Source: Gnomoniopsis sp. IMI 355080 (taxonomy: Eukaryota > Ascomycota > Sordariomycetes > Diaporthales > Gnomoniaceae). From it: a stretch of 42,506 nucleotides of DNA. The notes beneath the pieces were generated by a model that was not told the origin of the DNA, searched no databases, and was given only the letters and a program-made list of their open reading frames with translations. The position numbers were made by a program, and so were the translations under genes. The DNA is taken from positions 1 through 42,506 of the forward strand of contig JAPEVC010000279.1 of assembly GCA_027946555.1 (NCBI GenBank). Direction: 5' to 3'. This document shows positions 1 through 9,032 of this stretch, one piece after another (within the stretch, counting starts at the first letter, position 1; each line of letters opens with the position of its first letter).

Positions 1-456
1 CCTCCCTTGCCACCTACAGGCGCAGGCGGCCCACCCCCGCCTCCAGGACCTCCTCCACCACCGAACCGCGACTCAGGTTACTCTTCGGGCGTGCCGGCCC
101 CAGCCGCCGTGCCTGCAGGTCGCGGTGCGTTGTTGGGCGATATCCAAAAGGCCGGTGGTATTGGTGCGCTCAAGAAGGTCGACAGGAGCTTGGTGCGCGA
201 CAGAAGCGAGGCACAAGTTGGCGGGAGTTCTGGTGGCGATACTGGTCCGCATGGCAGTGGTTTGCCGCCTTCAGGTGTTGCGCCGGGTGGTGGCAATGAT
301 ATGGCTTCTGCGTTGGCCGCGGCGCTCTCGGCACGGAATAAGAAGGTCAGCCATAGTGGTAAGTTTTTCACCCCTTCTCAAGAGGACTCGTCTGTCCGAA
401 AGACATTAGACTAACTTGATATAGACGATGAGGGTGACGATGACGAGTGGGATTAA
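1..456 (+). CDS. LAS17: Las17/WASP-family actin nucleation-promoting factor, C-terminal part (5' end outside window)
   Basis: Partial CDS, exons <1-358 and 425-456. The first exon starts inside a proline-rich stretch of PPPPP runs. A WH2 actin-monomer-binding segment follows at about 121-175 (RGALLGDIQKAGGIGALKKV), and a second, central-type helix lies at about 295-350 (MASALAAALSARNKKVS). The 66-nt intron (GTAAGT...ATAG, 359-424) falls after the first base of a codon. The last exon encodes DDEGDDDEWD and a TAA. This acidic tail with one Trp is the family's Arp2/3-binding element. In this family the verprolin-central-acidic order activates the Arp2/3 complex at cortical actin patches during endocytosis and polar growth. 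The order of modules and the Trp-containing acidic end make the assignment strong. The EVH1/WH1 domain would lie upstream, outside the window. A longer unspliced frame ends at 412-414 and would lack the acidic tail. Confidence 0.9.
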
Positions 457-1337
457 GGTTCAGTTTCTTGCGGTAGATGATAAGACATATTCGGGCGGAT
501 GGGTCAGTCGTTTCGAGGAGTGGGCTATGAGACTACGCTTTCAACACATTGACTACTCGGTATCATATCAAATCACCCACTTGGTGTATATACAGCCCTT
601 GGTGTTTATCGTGGCTGCGGAAGCCTGGCGATGCAAAGAGCGTCCGGGTTGTTCCCATTCAATGGGGAAAGAGAGCCAGCCCTCAGAGATACCTGTTGCA
701 CTAAAATGGGAAAATTACAGCTACCGGTCTGTAGCAAGTACGGAATGCCTCCGTGAGGGGCCTACGGGATTAGAACCAAAACCATACAGAATGCAGGATG
801 TTTTCGGGAAAGATGACATGACCCATTCACAATTTATCTTGCCAGATACTAACAAGACAACTCGTTGAATTAACCAACCTGTCGCCTCTTGTGCCGCATC
901 AATCACCGGGACATGTAACGTTAGTATGGGACCATGTATGCATTATTCCCTGAAGATGACCAGAGATGCAATATCGTCAAGAAAATAATTGAAAATTGAC
1001 TCCACCGGCGCAGGACGTCCCTCCCATCCCAGCCGTCTACCAACTGTCGAGGAACCTCATTGCCCATCCGTCCAGGGGAGACAGACATCAGGACGCCGAG
1101 GTTTGAAGAGAGAAGACAGTCTACCTTCCTTGCCACCACCGACACCACCCCGTCCAACCATCCAAGCCACCCCCGTCAACCTCCCCACACGCAGCACTGA
1201 CTTGCATTCATGGACAGAAAAGATAACGCGCTCGCCCGCTTCTGCACGAAAGCGAACTTGAGGAGGTGAAAAGGGGGCGGAGGGCAGCACGTCTTGGGAG
1301 TAGAGCAGTCGATTTTTTGTTGGCGCACGAGGTCGGC
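457..1337. other. Intergenic region between convergent LAS17 and eIF1A genes
   Basis: It holds the 3' flanks of two convergent genes. Short open frames occur on both strands (for example 428-868 +), but they overlap one another, have no family signature and lack splice or start support. I see no repeat or RNA gene here. Confidence 0.6.
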
Positions 1338-2077
1338 TCAAATGTCGTCAATGTCAACCTCCTTACCCCCGGCACCGCCAGCCTCGTCGCCACTGTCTGA
1401 GTCACGGTCCTCGTCGAACTCGAAGGCGCAGTCGCCGTCCTCGCCGCCGCCAAAGGTGTCGGTCTCGTTGATCTTGGCCGTCTCGGGCAGCTCGCCGTAG
1501 GCTTTGAGAGAACGGGCCTCGTCGGCGGTGTACTTGAGGCTGTTTATTGTGCGCACATTTTGTCAGCGTCGAAAGAAAGGGATGACGAAGGCCGGAAGGG
1601 GGGGGAGGGATTGGGAGAGTCAACGTACATTACATCACCCTTGTCATCTTGGTAGTCACGCAGCGACAGGAGGATGATGTCGCCTTGGTTGATCCAGACC
1701 TTCTTGCGCAGCTTGCCACGGATATTGCCGAGGCGGCGTGTGCCGTCGAAGCACTGTGCTTCAAGGCGACCGTTGCTGATAGAGTTGTATGTCAGTATGG
1801 TGTGTGGGTGTGGATGTGTCTGTACGGTGTTTGCCTGCTTGAGTGCCTTTGACATAAAAGACTCGTCGCCATGGTGGACAGAAAGACCTCGGTGGCATCG
1901 ATGGAGACAGTGGTTGGGAAGGGGAGGTGATGAATAGGATTGCACTCACCCAAGCATCTTCACGACCTGTGCATACTCCTGGCCATCCTCCTTGAAGGTA
2001 AGCTCACGCTTCTCGTTGTCGTTCTCGTTCTTTCCACGTCTTCGGTTCTTTCCTCCCTTTCCCTTGTTCTTGGGCAT
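1338..2077 (-). CDS. TIF11: Eukaryotic translation initiation factor 1A (eIF1A)
   Basis: Complement of exons 2077-1950, 1775-1629 and 1539-1338; 158 residues, against 144 in human and 153 in yeast. The introns are GTGAGT...CAG (1949-1776) and GTACGT...CAG (1628-1540). The start gives a basic tail (MPKNKGKGGKNRRRG). The OB fold follows at about residues 30-105, with the family strings KMLGNGRLEAQCFDG, IRGKLRKKVWI, GDIILLSLRDYQD and KYTADEARSLKAYGELP. The acidic C-terminus ends in DIDDI, as in human eIF1A. The protein binds the A site of the 40S subunit, promotes scanning with eIF1, and contacts eIF5B through the final DIDDI. Codon phases close exactly across both introns. The gene is divergent from the one at 2686, with about 610 bp between starts. 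Confidence 0.97.
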
Positions 2078-2685
2078 GATTGCGGTCTTTTACTGTCAAA
2101 TACCTTCGTGTTGTGGTTTGTTGAAGAGTTGAAGGGTGTCGTCGCAATGATGCGAGAAGAGTGAGTTGATTATGTGGTGTGGAGGACAATGGATTGATTG
2201 TCTCTGAAATATTAATAAAAGGGGAGTTGGGTTGGCCGGAAAGATGATGGCGGGAGTTTGTTGATGGCGGGGTCACTTTTGTGCTTGTGGGCTTCGCGCT
2301 AAATTGGGCCTGGCAGCGGGCCCGCACGTTTGGAAGGCACCAGGTAGGCAGTCATAGTGGGGACCTTTCCAGTCTAGGTGGATACCCTAGGTAAGAATAG
2401 TGGACCGCTAGCAAGTAAAGGTGCCGGTTTCTGATGTATGGCTTAAGTGCATATTCATCATTTTCACTCATTCACTCACTTTATACGGTCGTTCCACCTG
2501 CTCGCCTATATCTGCGCCTGGTCACTGGCCCTCGGGGGCTTGCAACAGTCACTTAATATTGTCTGTCCAGACTATCCTTAGATTGGAGATCCGTCATCCT
2601 GAGTCAGTTCGGCTTTCGAGGGAGGAAACGCAGCAGTGTTTCGGTGGAGGCACATCCTTCATATTCGACTACCCTACAGGATGTT
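2078..2685. other. Divergent promoter region between eIF1A and the gene at 2686
   Basis: It separates the eIF1A start (minus) from the next start (plus). It includes one CCTAGGTA motif at 2386-2393. An open frame from 2421 runs into the next gene in another frame. I see no supported coding exon, but an upstream exon of the 2686 gene cannot be excluded. Confidence 0.45.
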
Positions 2686-3534
2686 ATGATGTTCCGATGC
2701 TCTCTCCGGCCTGGGGGAAGCCTACACATTTCGACATCATGGCTACCCTCCTTGGTCAGCTCTGGGAGCAGGGGTGTCAAGTTGTCCAAGTTGGGCGTCT
2801 TCAAGCTACCCACGGAATACACACAAGCTGCACTGTCAGTGTCCGGCCGTGAATGGCTCAAGCATCTCGCCAAGCATAACATCGGCAACCACGGGGAACT
2901 CCAGTCAGTCCAAGCCAAGACGAAAGATGTCAAAATCAAAATCAATGCGGCAACGCGACACGTCAGGAAGGCCACCGACGAAATCTACCTTACTAACATG
3001 GGGCACCCGTTTGCCGAAGCCGTCATTAGACGGTATATACGCGACTCCAAGGAGAAGCCGCTGTGGTGCCAAACAGCCTCCATTTCGCAAGACACGCCGA
3101 TCGTCAAGGGATTGTTCAAGAAACGTGCCCATGCGGCTTTCTACCAAGCCTTGAGGAATGCTGGGTATGATACTGCAGGGAGGAGAATTACACAAAGGAC
3201 GGCTGCTGGTCGGACTAGGTTCAACGAGCTGTTTGGGACTGTACGAATCGTCACTCATGAGCCAAAACAGATTCTGAATATACCATTCACGACGCTGCGC
3301 GAGTTCTTCGAGCAGGTTGTCAGCAGATTAGAGCAGAAGCTGGGAAAGACTTCATCAGCGGCTGTCACGACAGAATCGTCCGAAAGTACTGGGAATAATA
3401 GCCAAGCGGACAGTCGAAAGTACCGAACAACACCCCCAATCAACACAGGTTCTAAAAACAAAGATCGAAGTAGGCAAGACAAAACAAGGTCCCCTACAAG
3501 AAGGAGGACAGACCTCGGAAGGCTCAGACAATAG
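2686..3534 (+). CDS. Unidentified basic protein (hypothetical)
   Basis: An open frame of 282 residues from the first in-frame ATG (2686, with a second ATG at 2689) to TAG at 3532-3534. I do not recognise the family. Residues about 55-200 look like a folded, mostly helical domain with mixed charge (REWLKHLAKHN, ATDEIYLTNMGHPFAEAVIRR, FKKRAHAAFYQALRNAGYD, LREFFEQVVSRLEQKLGK). The last 70 residues are Ser/Thr-rich, then strongly basic (RSRQDKTRSPTRRRTDLGRLRQ without its end), which suggests a nuclear or nucleic-acid-binding location. No signal peptide or membrane segment is seen. The frame stays open 42 nt upstream of the ATG, back to a GTG, and another frame is open from 2421, so the true 5' end may be spliced. 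Length and composition support a real gene; the function is unknown. Confidence 0.5.
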   Translation: MMFRCSLRPGGSLHISTSWLPSLVSSGSRGVKLSKLGVFKLPTEYTQAALSVSGREWLKHLAKHNIGNHGELQSVQAKTKDVKIKINAATRHVRKATDEIYLTNMGHPFAEAVIRRYIRDSKEKPLWCQTASISQDTPIVKGLFKKRAHAAFYQALRNAGYDTAGRRITQRTAAGRTRFNELFGTVRIVTHEPKQILNIPFTTLREFFEQVVSRLEQKLGKTSSAAVTTESSESTGNNSQADSRKYRTTPPINTGSKNKDRSRQDKTRSPTRRRTDLGRLRQ

Positions 3535-3957
3535 GTAGTCGCTTTTCAAACCCTCTGTCGAGGCTGTGCAGCTCTGCATGGAACAACTGGAATTCAATAT
3601 ATACGTTGAATATTCAAATACGATGAAACCATATCAGAGATCCTCATATCATACCGACCTATCAGATGTAGATGCTCTCAAGGGACGGACCTGTAAACCC
3701 ATTCAAAGCCCTTTCAGGTGCCGTTCGACTTACGTAAGCCGAACCGTGCTCCGAGCTGCCCAGCTGTTCGTCCGGCTCGTGAAACCCCAAACCTCCAACG
3801 CATCACAGCTGTCCAATTCAGAACACTTGCGATCTTGATATCTGTTGCTTTTTTTTTTGTTGTTTCTCACTTTCATGCATCCAATCGGATCTATTCATTT
3901 TCAGAGGAAATCAGAACACCAGATATCATACCTGTGATTCGATCGAAAGAGGACACG
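3535..3957 (+). other. Upstream region of CHS5
   Basis: A 423-bp spacer between the hypothetical gene and the CHS5 start, with a T-rich tract at about 3848-3859. It probably carries the CHS5 promoter and 5' UTR. No coding feature is supported. Confidence 0.5.
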
Positions 3958-5272
3958 ATGCTCGTCTCGTTGACCGTCGGCAAGGTCGACGCCGGCGTCA
4001 CTGTCCTTCTCACCCCAGACAAACGACTCGTGAGTTTCACCTGAGCCCATGCGAACACGTTTCTTGGCAGTTGGCTTCCCTCATCATCTGTCGAATATTC
4101 TCAACAGCTAACATGGAGCTAAGATCGAATTCCCATCTATCCTCCTCCCACCTGACATCTCCTCTGGTTCCATTGTCGACATCACCGTCGCGCGCAACAC
4201 AACTTCCGAGTCCCTCGCCGAGAAGCGCTTCCAATCTCTACAAGACCAGATCTACAATGCTTTTGGCGCCGCACTTCCCGCCACCCCCTCCCTACGATGC
4301 CGCAATGCCACACAGACCTCTGTTGTTCTTGAGTGGGACCCAATTCAGCTCGCGACCGCCGACCTCATTAGCCTGTCCCTGTTCCGCAACGGCCAAAAGG
4401 CCGGTGTTATCCCCAAGCCGCTGCAAATGCATACTACGAAGATCTCGGGCCTGGCGGTCGATACCAAGTATGTCTTTCACCTGGTCCTGCGCACCACAGC
4501 AGGAACCTACACCAGCGATAAGGTCGAGGTGCAGACCCACAAGATGACCGACCTGAGTGGCATCACGATCACCACCGGTATTTTGCCCCAGGCCATGCGC
4601 GAGAACCTCGCCGTGGCCGTCGAACGCATCGGCGCCAAGATTGTCGACAGCGTGAGGATAGATACTACGCATTTCGTCACCACTGAGGGTCGTGGCATTC
4701 AGTGGGAGAAGGCTGTCGAGATGAATATACCTGTCGTCAGACCAGAGTGGGTGGACGCTTGTGAGAAGAGTGGACGGATTCTAGGAGTTACGAAATTCTA
4801 CTTGGACGCTCTGCGACCAGGCCCACCCAACGAGGATCGTCCGGGCACCGCGACGCAGCAGCAGCCGCCGCAGCAGCAGTCGCAGCAGGCACAGTCACCC
4901 CCTGCGACTGCTCCGGCTCCACCAGCGAAGGATAAGGACCTGCCTGCTGCACCTTCAGCTCAGAATGGTGATGAGAGCAGCGCGAGCCAGGAAAACAAGG
5001 TTGAGAAGCTCTTCGGCGAGGATGAGGCTGCCCAGAGGAAAGAAGAGGCTGTCGAGGGCGACGATCAAGGGGAGTCCGAGGACGAGAAGGAGGACAAGAA
5101 AGAGGACAAGGCGAAAATACCCGTCGAGGATGAGCAGAGTGCGAGAGCGGAAGAGAAAGAGGAAACCCTGGCAGTGCGGCCTCTGGCGGCAACGATTCAG
5201 GACGTTGAGGAGGACAAGGCATCACCGCCAGCATCTGCCAGTCGGGCTTCGTTCCAGGACGTGCAGCTGTAG
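3958..5272 (+). CDS. CHS5: Chs5-like exomer component (FN3-BRCT), chitin synthase export
   Basis: Exons 3958-4029 and 4124-5272; 406 residues. The 94-nt intron (GTGAGT...TAAG) is in phase 0 and joins LLTPDKRL to IEFPSILLPPDI. Residues 1-75 form the Chs5 N-terminal dimerisation module (MLVSLTVGKVDAGVTVLL). A fibronectin type III fold spans about 78-162 (TSVVLEWDPIQLATADL, VDTKYVFHLVLRTTAGTY). A BRCT domain spans about 165-255 (GIGAKIVDSV-like GAKIVDSVRIDTTHFV, then VVRPEWVDACEKSGRI with its conserved Trp). The rest is a Gln/Pro then Lys/Glu-rich disordered tail. In yeast, Chs5 scaffolds the exomer coat with ChAPs at the trans-Golgi and exports Chs3 to the surface; in the FN3-BRCT pair the FN3 domain binds Arf1. 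The domain order matches yeast Chs5; the tail is shorter than yeast's (671 residues in total). Confidence 0.93.
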
Positions 5273-5496
5273 GATAGCGTGGTGTGTCTATTGTAATTTA
5301 TTGAAACAAGCAGGCGAGTTCGGTTGCTTTGGTTCACTGTATGACTGCACGGTCTTATCTGACGAACGTTTTGGGGATCGGTGGATGGTTTTACGGGGGG
5401 CGGGCGTGCTCGTGATAGATACCATAATAGAGCCACAGGGTGCCCAAGGCTTGTGACGTACGAGCTTGTTTGAATGCCATCATCGCGTCAAGGCTC

Positions 5497-6360
5497 TCAC
5501 GGCAGGATCTCCTCCCCTTTCCAGTCCCAACATCGTCCCCTACCATCTAATCCAACCTTGCTAGTAGCAACCTCCACCATCTTTGTCACGGCATAGTCCA
5601 CATCAAACAGCTTTCCTTTTTCTACCGTCCCCCAAAAGTCCTTGCTCAAGTCCGTCTTCACCGTACCCGGATGATATGCCATCGCCATGGCCTTGTCCCC
5701 ACTTCTAGGCTGCAACTGCAGGTCAAAGCTCTTTGTGAGAGAATTCACACCCGCCTTGCTGCTCCGATAGCTGTACCATCCGCCCTTCCTGTTGTCCGAC
5801 ACAGACCCAACACGCGCGGACATGGTCAGCCAGACAGCATGCTCCGGTAAACGAGTAGTCCCTTGGCCGCTCTGCTGCTGCTGCTGCTGCTGCTGTTGCT
5901 GCTGCTGCACGATCGATGTGCGCTTCTTCGGCAGGAATTCCGAAAAGTGTTTCATGAGCAACAGTGGGCCCAGGGTGTTTACGCGGTACGTCATCAGGGC
6001 ATTCTCGGCATCCACCTGGCGGAGGGACTTTTCAGGGTGCAGGATCCCCGGGAGGGCGAAGGCGAGGTGCAAATGGTTAGTCTCGACGGGGAAGAGCGCC
6101 TTCGCCTTGTCTGCGGCGGCTTGGATGGTGTGCTCGTCGATCACATCCAGGGGCAGCACGTGAAGACGGCGGTCTGCTGCTGCTGCTGCATCGGAGGAGG
6201 AGGAGGAGGGCAGGCCGTCGAGCAGGGAAGCTTTCACGGCTGACGGATCGGAACGCGTGGTGGCCAGGATCGGGAGACTGGTGGTTTGCAGGAGGTGCCT
6301 AGTAAGAGCGTGGCCTATGCCCCGGCTCGAAGGGGTGACGAATATCCAGGGACGTGACAT
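5497..6360 (-). CDS. Short-chain dehydrogenase/reductase with polyglutamine insert
   Basis: A single exon of 287 residues from ATG at 6360 (MSRPWIFVTPSSRGIGHAL). The frame is open further upstream to 6501, but those 47 residues do not look like SDR sequence and precede the beta-1 strand, so I chose the internal Met. The Rossmann motif reads TPSSRGIG, with Pro in place of the first Gly of TGxxxGxG. LPLDVID gives the adenine-contacting Asp. MSAR gives a catalytic Ser and YRSSK the catalytic Tyr and Lys. YHPGTVKTDLS is the usual post-catalytic loop. The fold predicts NAD(P)-dependent oxidation or reduction of a small carbonyl or alcohol substrate, probably in the cytosol; the substrate is unknown. 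A run of 12 Gln lies between the helix ending FLPKKRTSIV and the strand carrying the catalytic Ser. Ser and Ala runs occur near residues 50-65. The gene is not in any visible cluster. Confidence 0.85.
   Translation of the reverse strand: MSRPWIFVTPSSRGIGHALTRHLLQTTSLPILATTRSDPSAVKASLLDGLPSSSSSDAAAAADRRLHVLPLDVIDEHTIQAAADKAKALFPVETNHLHLAFALPGILHPEKSLRQVDAENALMTYRVNTLGPLLLMKHFSEFLPKKRTSIVQQQQQQQQQQQQSGQGTTRLPEHAVWLTMSARVGSVSDNRKGGWYSYRSSKAGVNSLTKSFDLQLQPRSGDKAMAMAYHPGTVKTDLSKDFWGTVEKGKLFDVDYAVTKMVEVATSKVGLDGRGRCWDWKGEEILP
5872..5907 (-). repeat. CAG/CAA trinucleotide repeat (12 Gln codons) inside the dehydrogenase
   Basis: Read on the minus strand, twelve consecutive Gln codons run from 5907 to 5872: three CAG, one CAA, then eight CAG. 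The eight pure units are likely to vary in length between strains. Confidence 0.95.
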
Positions 6361-6725
6361 TTGTTCGGCGTTAGGGATGCTGGTCCTCACGAGGGCGGTC
6401 GAATGGCTGTGTCGGCATTGTTTTGGCGAATCAGGACCAAAAGTCGTGTCTATGGAAGTATCAGAACCAGAATTTCTTGTATACACTATAACATCGACCA
6501 ACGTCTACGCATCATGACCTGAAGAAGCTAGTGTAGGGCGACCCTTGGTTCTAGGTCAGGCCCTTGGGGAGCGGCCCGTCGATCGACGGCAGGGATGCGG
6601 ACGGCCGGGATAATATGCTGTTAACCTTAAATAACCATGCCTTCCGATATGGTAGCATTGTAGGGCTGGACCGACGGCCCCTTGACCGGCCTGGGCAGTT
6701 TGTTGCGTGCAGGCGATGATTATGG

Positions 6726-6769
<44 letters not shown>
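6726..6769. repeat. (TGA)n microsatellite, about 14.7 units
   Basis: An uninterrupted run of TGA/GAT units with an imperfect copy just to the left. It lies between genes. Open frames across it encode only homopolymers (Asp, His or Ile), which argues against coding use. Confidence 0.95.
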
Positions 6770-7880
6770 GTGCCCGGCAGTATTATGGTTCGCCTTTCCG
6801 AGCACTGGAACATAACAGCTGCTCAAGCTCGGTCGAGAGGTGTGCAAGCACAGGCTTTCTCTTCAACAACCGTCTCATGTACATAGTCATAGTACCTGAA
6901 CTAAGGTAATTGTTCTAAAACGAACCCAAACAACACTGGTCATCCGAACGCACGGCACAGATGTTAGCCACTCTCGCTGTGACGTCGTGAGCACCCGGTA
7001 AGCCGGCCCACGATTGACCCTAAAAACTCTCTTGTAATGGTTTCGAGTTTTCCGAGGAGGCCACGCCAACATGACAGCTTTTGACTAGACTAAGGGCCAA
7101 CGGAATGTAGCTTGCCCGGCCTGCTCCCACAAAGAAACAAGACGTCTATGTCAATCTGAAACCACGCTATCCTGCCAATGCTGTTGTGTGAAGAAGACCA
7201 TTCGGTAAAGACGGGCTCAACGACCAATTACCACTGGTCCGCCAACTTTGGAACAACATATAATATAATTTCGAAGTAATATGCCCATTTGGGTCACTCC
7301 GAGCTATGATCTTGAATTTGATCGCCTCACCAAAATAGATCCCCATCGACTCGGCCAAAGTGCACACTTCCGAGTTTACTGCAAAGCTATCTCATGTAGA
7401 AAAGAAAAAAGGCACATCATTGCAGACCGCTATTCATCACACCGCGGGATTGCCTTCATCTATATTGCCGTTTTCCGGCAATTGACCGCTCTTCAAACAT
7501 GGCGTCTGTCAGAGTGAAGTGCCGGCAGCGCTAATCCACGGATTGACGGCTCTTTAGCGAAGACAAGCTTTCTCTAAGCTTCCATCAGAACGGCCCTCAT
7601 GATTAGAGCGGTGTCAAAGCTCCTCTTGGTCGAAATAGTTTCAGGAACGAGAACATAGCGCTGATTGTCCCGCACATAGGAACATGTGGTCATGCCTCTA
7701 TGGATGTTGATTCATGATGACTATCCAAGAAGGTGAATCACGACCATTACGACGACTCGGTTCTGTCGGCTTCAATTCCATTGAGTCTCATATGGACACT
7801 CACATATGCATGGAGTTGCTTGATTGTTTGTGACCTACCATAGGCTATGCCTTTTATTATAATACCATCTGTCATGAAAA

Positions 7881-7886
7881 TATAAG
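7881..7886 (+). promoter_or_regulatory. Possible TATA-type element of the secreted repeat protein gene
   Basis: TATAAG lies about 150 nt before the ATG at 8034, in an AT-rich stretch. The distance allows a leader of about 100 nt. This rests only on sequence match and position. Confidence 0.25.
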
Positions 7887-8033
7887 AAGTCAGCATTTCC
7901 TCCGATGAACTGGTGATATCTCGGATTTCCTCATCATCAACTCGAGCTTTTCGTGCCTTGATAATTCAACCTTAGAAATTATTTTCACACACTTTATTTG
8001 ACCGGTCATTGATTACCCATCTCGACAAACAAA

Positions 8034-8600
8034 ATGAGATTCGCAGCGTACATCATTCCCTTGCTGGCCTTGGAGGCTTTGGCGGCTCCTGTCTTCAACT
8101 CGGTATGTGTACATGATGTGCTTCATAATAAAAATATCAGGCCAAGTTCAAGATACTAACACAAATTCATCACACAGGCTGATTCCAACAGCCTCATTGA
8201 ACGTGATGCGCATCCTCCAAAGAAGGAGCCGATGCCTCACCACCCCAGGGACATCGATGAGGCTGATAAGAAGAAGCCCCACCACGCTCGTGACGAGGAT
8301 GCCGAAGATGAGGCTGATAAGAAGAAGAAGCCTCACACCAGGGACGAAGACGAGGCTGACAAAAAGAAGAACCCTCACCACGCCAGAGATGAGGACGAGG
8401 CCGACAAGAAGAAGAAGCCTCATGCCAGAGATGAGGACGAGGCTGATAAGAAGAAGCCCCACCACGCTCGTGACGAGGATGCTGAAGATGAGGCCGACAA
8501 GAAGAAGAAGCCTCACCACGCCCGCGACGACGATGTTGAGGATGAGGCCGACAAGAAGAAGAAGCCCCACCATGCCAGGGAGTATGAGGATGTTGAGTAG
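8034..8600 (+). CDS. Small secreted protein of charged His-containing tandem repeats
   Basis: Exons 8034-8102 and 8178-8600; 163 residues. The 75-nt intron (GTATGT...ACACAG) is in phase 0. Exon 1 is almost exactly a signal peptide: MRFAAYIIPLLALEALAAP, with a likely cut after ALA. The mature part begins ADSNSLIERDAHPPKK. It then contains seven imperfect repeats of the form EADKKK(K)PHHARDED, 14 to 18 residues each. The units contain no Cys and no aromatic residues, and they alternate acidic (DED, EDE), basic (KKKK) and PHH segments. It should be secreted or sit in the wall, soluble and disordered. The His pairs and acidic patches could bind metal. Lys-rich sites within repeats recall Kex2-processed repetitive precursors, but the Lys runs are followed by Pro or Asn and no KR occurs, so processing is uncertain. 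I do not recognise a family. Intron placement after the signal peptide supports a real gene. Confidence 0.8.
8259..8516 (+). repeat. 78-bp segmental duplication inside the repeat protein gene (180 bp apart)
   Basis: Segments 8259-8336 and 8439-8516 are near-identical, with three synonymous differences seen by eye. They are offset by exactly 180 bp (60 codons). This points to recent repeat-unit duplication or unequal exchange within the array. Confidence 0.85.
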
Positions 8601-9032
8601 AGATGGTTTGGTGTCTGGGTCATACGTTGGTCCACCTCTAGATCAACGTGAGCTCAACTATGGATCAGAGTTGTATCCACTTTCTTCATATCTCCGGTGG
8701 TACAACTTGGGTGGTTTTTTCCTGTACAGCGATATGATGTTCTCTTTCCTATAGTCATTCATTGATCTTTTAGTCAAACAATATACGAAGTTTGCTTACT
8801 ACTATCTTGAACCCAACCTAAAGCATATTGGGAACGTTGTGTTGCACGTCGAATCCGCATGAGTAATTAAGCCGATTCTGCAACATAGCAAATAACGGAA
8901 TCACTGTCAACCGCGTTATGGAAACACTAACCCCATGAGATTGTAGATGTATGTGTTCTTGATCGTAGCTGTTATTAGAAATAGAAACTATTGTAAGTCC
9001 AGACTACCAGCATTATTACAACCCCAACGCCC
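8601..9032. other. Intergenic region between convergent genes
   Basis: 3' flanks of the secreted repeat protein gene and the large disordered-protein gene. No feature beyond AT-rich sequence is seen. Confidence 0.5.

Larger units (their letters stand above)
6361..8033. other. Intergenic region of about 1.7 kb with one microsatellite
   Basis: Apart from the trinucleotide repeat at 6726-6769, I see only short overlapping open frames with no family signature, such as poly-His and poly-Ile readings of the microsatellite. The right part (about 7850-8033) is AT-rich and likely contains the promoter of the secreted repeat protein. Confidence 0.55.

Noticed and set aside
5792..6243. Poly-Cys and poly-Leu frames on the plus strand
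   Set aside because: Antisense readings of the dehydrogenase's CAG repeat.
6361..6501. 47-residue N-terminal extension of the dehydrogenase
   Set aside because: No SDR-like pattern and no targeting signal; the Met at 6360 begins right before the first strand of the fold.
6551..6847. Poly-His, poly-Ile and poly-Asp proteins across the microsatellite
   Set aside because: Artefacts of reading the TGA repeat in different frames.
8148..8573. Hydrophobic Leu/Val repeat protein on the minus strand
   Set aside because: Antisense shadow of the secreted repeat protein; the sense strand has a signal peptide and a phase-correct intron.
8034..8600. Typical Kex2-processed cyclic peptide (dikaritin) precursor
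   Set aside because: No KR sites, no Tyr-containing cores and no tailoring enzyme genes nearby; the Lys runs precede Pro or Asn. Left as an open possibility only.
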